In this document: piece after piece, positions 7,475 to 9,060 of the stretch
Layout: the number at the start of each line of letters is the position of its first letter
How positions within the stretch are numbered: position 1 is the stretch's first letter
Assembly: GCA_964505065.1 (NCBI GenBank)
Contig: CAZDGF010000085.1
Location: 1-9,060, forward strand
Length of the DNA stretch: 9,060 nucleotides
DNA from: JABMMZ01 sp964505065
GTDB lineage: Bacteria > Bacteroidota > Bacteroidia > NS11-12g > UBA955
Direction: 5' to 3'
The notes under the pieces: model-generated
The model's input: the letters and a program-made list of their open reading frames with translations, nothing else
Database searches by the model: none
What the model was told of the DNA's origin: nothing
Translations under genes and position numbers: made by a program

Positions 7475-7482
7475 TATAATTG
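7475..7482 (+). promoter_or_regulatory. Weak candidate -7 element upstream of the second POT gene
   Basis: TATAATTG differs by one base from TAnnTTTG and is followed by C. It lies between the terminator and the ATG at 7487. If used, transcription would begin at or within a base or two of the start codon, and the -33 region would fall inside the terminator stem. No TTG is found at the expected spacing. Confidence 0.25.
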
Positions 7483-7486
7483 CTTT

Positions 7487-8998
7487 ATGAATAAACCAAT
7501 AACATTAGAAGAAATACAAAATTTTAAAGGAAAATATCCAAAACAGCTATGGAGCTTATTTTTTAGCGAAATGTGGGAGCGTTTTTGCTTTTATGGTATG
7601 CGGGGTATGTTGATGTATTTTATGATGAATCAACTTTTAATGAAAGAAGGTGTAGCAAATCTTCAATATGGTGCTACACAAGCTTGGGTGTACGCATTTA
7701 CTTTTATAGGAGGCTTATTTGCCGATAAAATTTTAGGATTTAGAAAATCATTATTTTGGGGTGGTATTTTAATGATTACTGGCAGTATTATTTTAGCTAT
7801 TAATCCTAAAGATTACTTTTTTATAGGCATCGCATTTAATGTTGTAGGTACAGGTTTTTTTAAACCTAATATTTCAAGTATGGTAGGACAATTATATGCA
7901 GAAAATGATATCAGAAGAGATGCTGGTTTTTCTTTATTTTATGCAGGTATAAATTTAGGAGCATTGCTTGGAGGCTATTTTTGTATCTCTATTGGTAAAG
8001 GTTCTATTTTTTCTAATTTAATACCTGCTGCATACACTTGGCATGTGGCTTTTGGTCTAGCTGCCGTTGCTATGACAATAAGTTTGATTACTTTTATTTA
8101 TACCAAAAAATCGTTGGGCAATATTGGTCTTTCTCCGTTTGAATTAAAAGGAGATATAAAAATGAAATGGGAAATAATTGCGGTGTATATTGGCTCAATA
8201 ATATGTATTCCTTTAATTATGAAAATGGTTGCAAATACGGAATATACTGATTATTTTATGATGTTTATAGGACCATTCAGTATTTTGTATTTAATTTTTG
8301 AAATGACAAAATTAAATTCGGCTCAAAATAAAAAACTGATTGCTGCATTTTGTTTTATTTTATTTTCGACCATGTTTTGGGCTATTTTTGAGCAAGCTGG
8401 AGGTTCATTAAGTGCATTTTCTTCAAAACATATTTCTACAAGTTTTTTAGGTGTTTTTACGCTCGACCAAAATGGAGTGAATAATGCTGCAAACTCTTTA
8501 TTTGTAATAGTATTTGCTGCTATTGTTGGGCTTATTTGGCTTGCATTAGCCAAAAGAAATAAAGAACCCAATACAGTAAATAAATTTGGTATTGGATTTA
8601 TATTTTTAGGTTTATCTTTTTTTATATTTTATGCTACAAAGTTTGTAGCAAATACAAGCGGAATTGCAAGTATGGATATTTTTGTTTTGGGTTATTTTGT
8701 AGTTACAATTGCCGAACTTTGTTTATCACCCATCGGTTTATCAATTATGACAAAATTAGCCCCTCATAAATTACAAGGCTTTATGATGGGAATGTGGTTT
8801 TTAGCAAGTGCTTACGGACAGTATGTTGCAGGTTTGTTTGGTGCAAGTATTTCTCCTAATGAGAATGCTACAGCTATTGAAAGTTTATTAGCTTATACAA
8901 ATGGTTATGAAAAATTTGGTTGGTATGCTTTAATTTGTGGTGTATTGCTTATCTTACTTTCTCCGTTTATTAAAAAATTAATGCAAGAGGTTAAATAA
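7487..8998 (+). CDS. POT/PTR2-family proton-dependent oligopeptide transporter (second copy)
   Basis: Second inner-membrane di/tripeptide-proton symporter candidate, 503 residues, the usual length for bacterial POTs. TM1 carries Glu28-x-x-Glu31-Arg32-Phe and keeps Arg39 (FYGMRG). The MFS loop GGLFADKILGFRKS (75-88), Lys126 in GTGFFKPNISS, Glu302 in TM7 (FEQAGGSL) and Glu410 in TM10 (AELCLSPIGLS) are all present, so the known proton and peptide-carboxylate residues are complete. Two conserved prolines are absent: in TM2 the usual YxxP reads YAFT (69-72), and at the start of TM8 the usual NP reads Asn336-Ser337. The TM7-TM8 loop is short. It resembles the preceding transporter most in TM1, the TM2-TM3 loop, TM4 and TM10; elsewhere the two differ widely, so this is an old paralogue pair and not a recent duplication. 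It starts 15 bases past the terminator of the first copy, so it probably depends on its own promoter or on read-through. Confidence 0.93.
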   Translation: MNKPITLEEIQNFKGKYPKQLWSLFFSEMWERFCFYGMRGMLMYFMMNQLLMKEGVANLQYGATQAWVYAFTFIGGLFADKILGFRKSLFWGGILMITGSIILAINPKDYFFIGIAFNVVGTGFFKPNISSMVGQLYAENDIRRDAGFSLFYAGINLGALLGGYFCISIGKGSIFSNLIPAAYTWHVAFGLAAVAMTISLITFIYTKKSLGNIGLSPFELKGDIKMKWEIIAVYIGSIICIPLIMKMVANTEYTDYFMMFIGPFSILYLIFEMTKLNSAQNKKLIAAFCFILFSTMFWAIFEQAGGSLSAFSSKHISTSFLGVFTLDQNGVNNAANSLFVIVFAAIVGLIWLALAKRNKEPNTVNKFGIGFIFLGLSFFIFYATKFVANTSGIASMDIFVLGYFVVTIAELCLSPIGLSIMTKLAPHKLQGFMMGMWFLASAYGQYVAGLFGASISPNENATAIESLLAYTNGYEKFGWYALICGVLLILLSPFIKKLMQEVK

Positions 8999-9060
8999 AT
9001 GTGGTATCAATACTGTCCTAAATAAAAATTAGGAATAAAAATTACCGAGTCAAATCAATA

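Noticed and set aside
9016..9034. Inverted repeat TCCTAA / TTAGGA with a seven-base loop, 17 bases past the second POT gene
   Set aside because: The six-pair stem is followed by ATAAAAATTACC with no T tract, unlike the two clear terminators in the window. It could be part of a longer structure cut off by the window edge, but this cannot be claimed.
8999..9060. Possible start of another gene or a mobile-element end in the last 62 bases
   Set aside because: No open frame with a convincing start and no matching terminal repeat elsewhere in the window were found.

Overview
The window is AT-rich and reads as chromosomal DNA from a member of the Bacteroidota. Several things point that way. There are no Shine-Dalgarno sequences ahead of the genes, and start codons sit in A/T-rich leaders. 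Octamers resembling the Bacteroidota -7 element (TAnnTTTG) lie just upstream of every gene. Lon has an acidic N-terminal extension, and there is a DPP IV-type S9 peptidase with a signal peptide ending in SALFSQ. Genus cannot be judged from the sequence alone.

Layout: all five complete genes are on the + strand and tightly packed. (1) Positions 1-130 hold what may be the last 15 codons of an upstream gene and the lon promoter. (2) lon (131-2608) is an ATP-dependent protease. A lipoprotein FKBP-type prolyl isomerase (2640-3347) follows after 31 bases, and the pair ends at a strong intrinsic terminator (3363-3395). (3) A secreted dipeptidyl peptidase IV (3428-5641) is followed after 56 bases, with no terminator between, by a POT-family proton/peptide symporter (5698-7416). 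This pair ends at a second strong terminator (7437-7471). (4) A second, divergent POT-family transporter (7487-8998) starts only 15 bases past that terminator. The last 62 bases hold no recognisable gene.

Functional reading: the first pair deals with protein quality control and folding, Lon in the cytoplasm and the isomerase in the envelope. The second block looks like a small peptide-scavenging module: DPP IV releases X-Pro or X-Ala dipeptides outside the cytoplasm, and the POT carriers would import di- and tripeptides. The two carriers differ at positions important for the POT mechanism. The first lacks both the TM1 arginine and the TM7 glutamate that form a known salt bridge, and it has a periplasmic insertion of about 80 residues. 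The second keeps the salt-bridge pair but lacks two conserved prolines.

I found no mobile element, CRISPR array, tRNA, rRNA, defence system or recognisably new system. The most interesting material is in the paired transporters.
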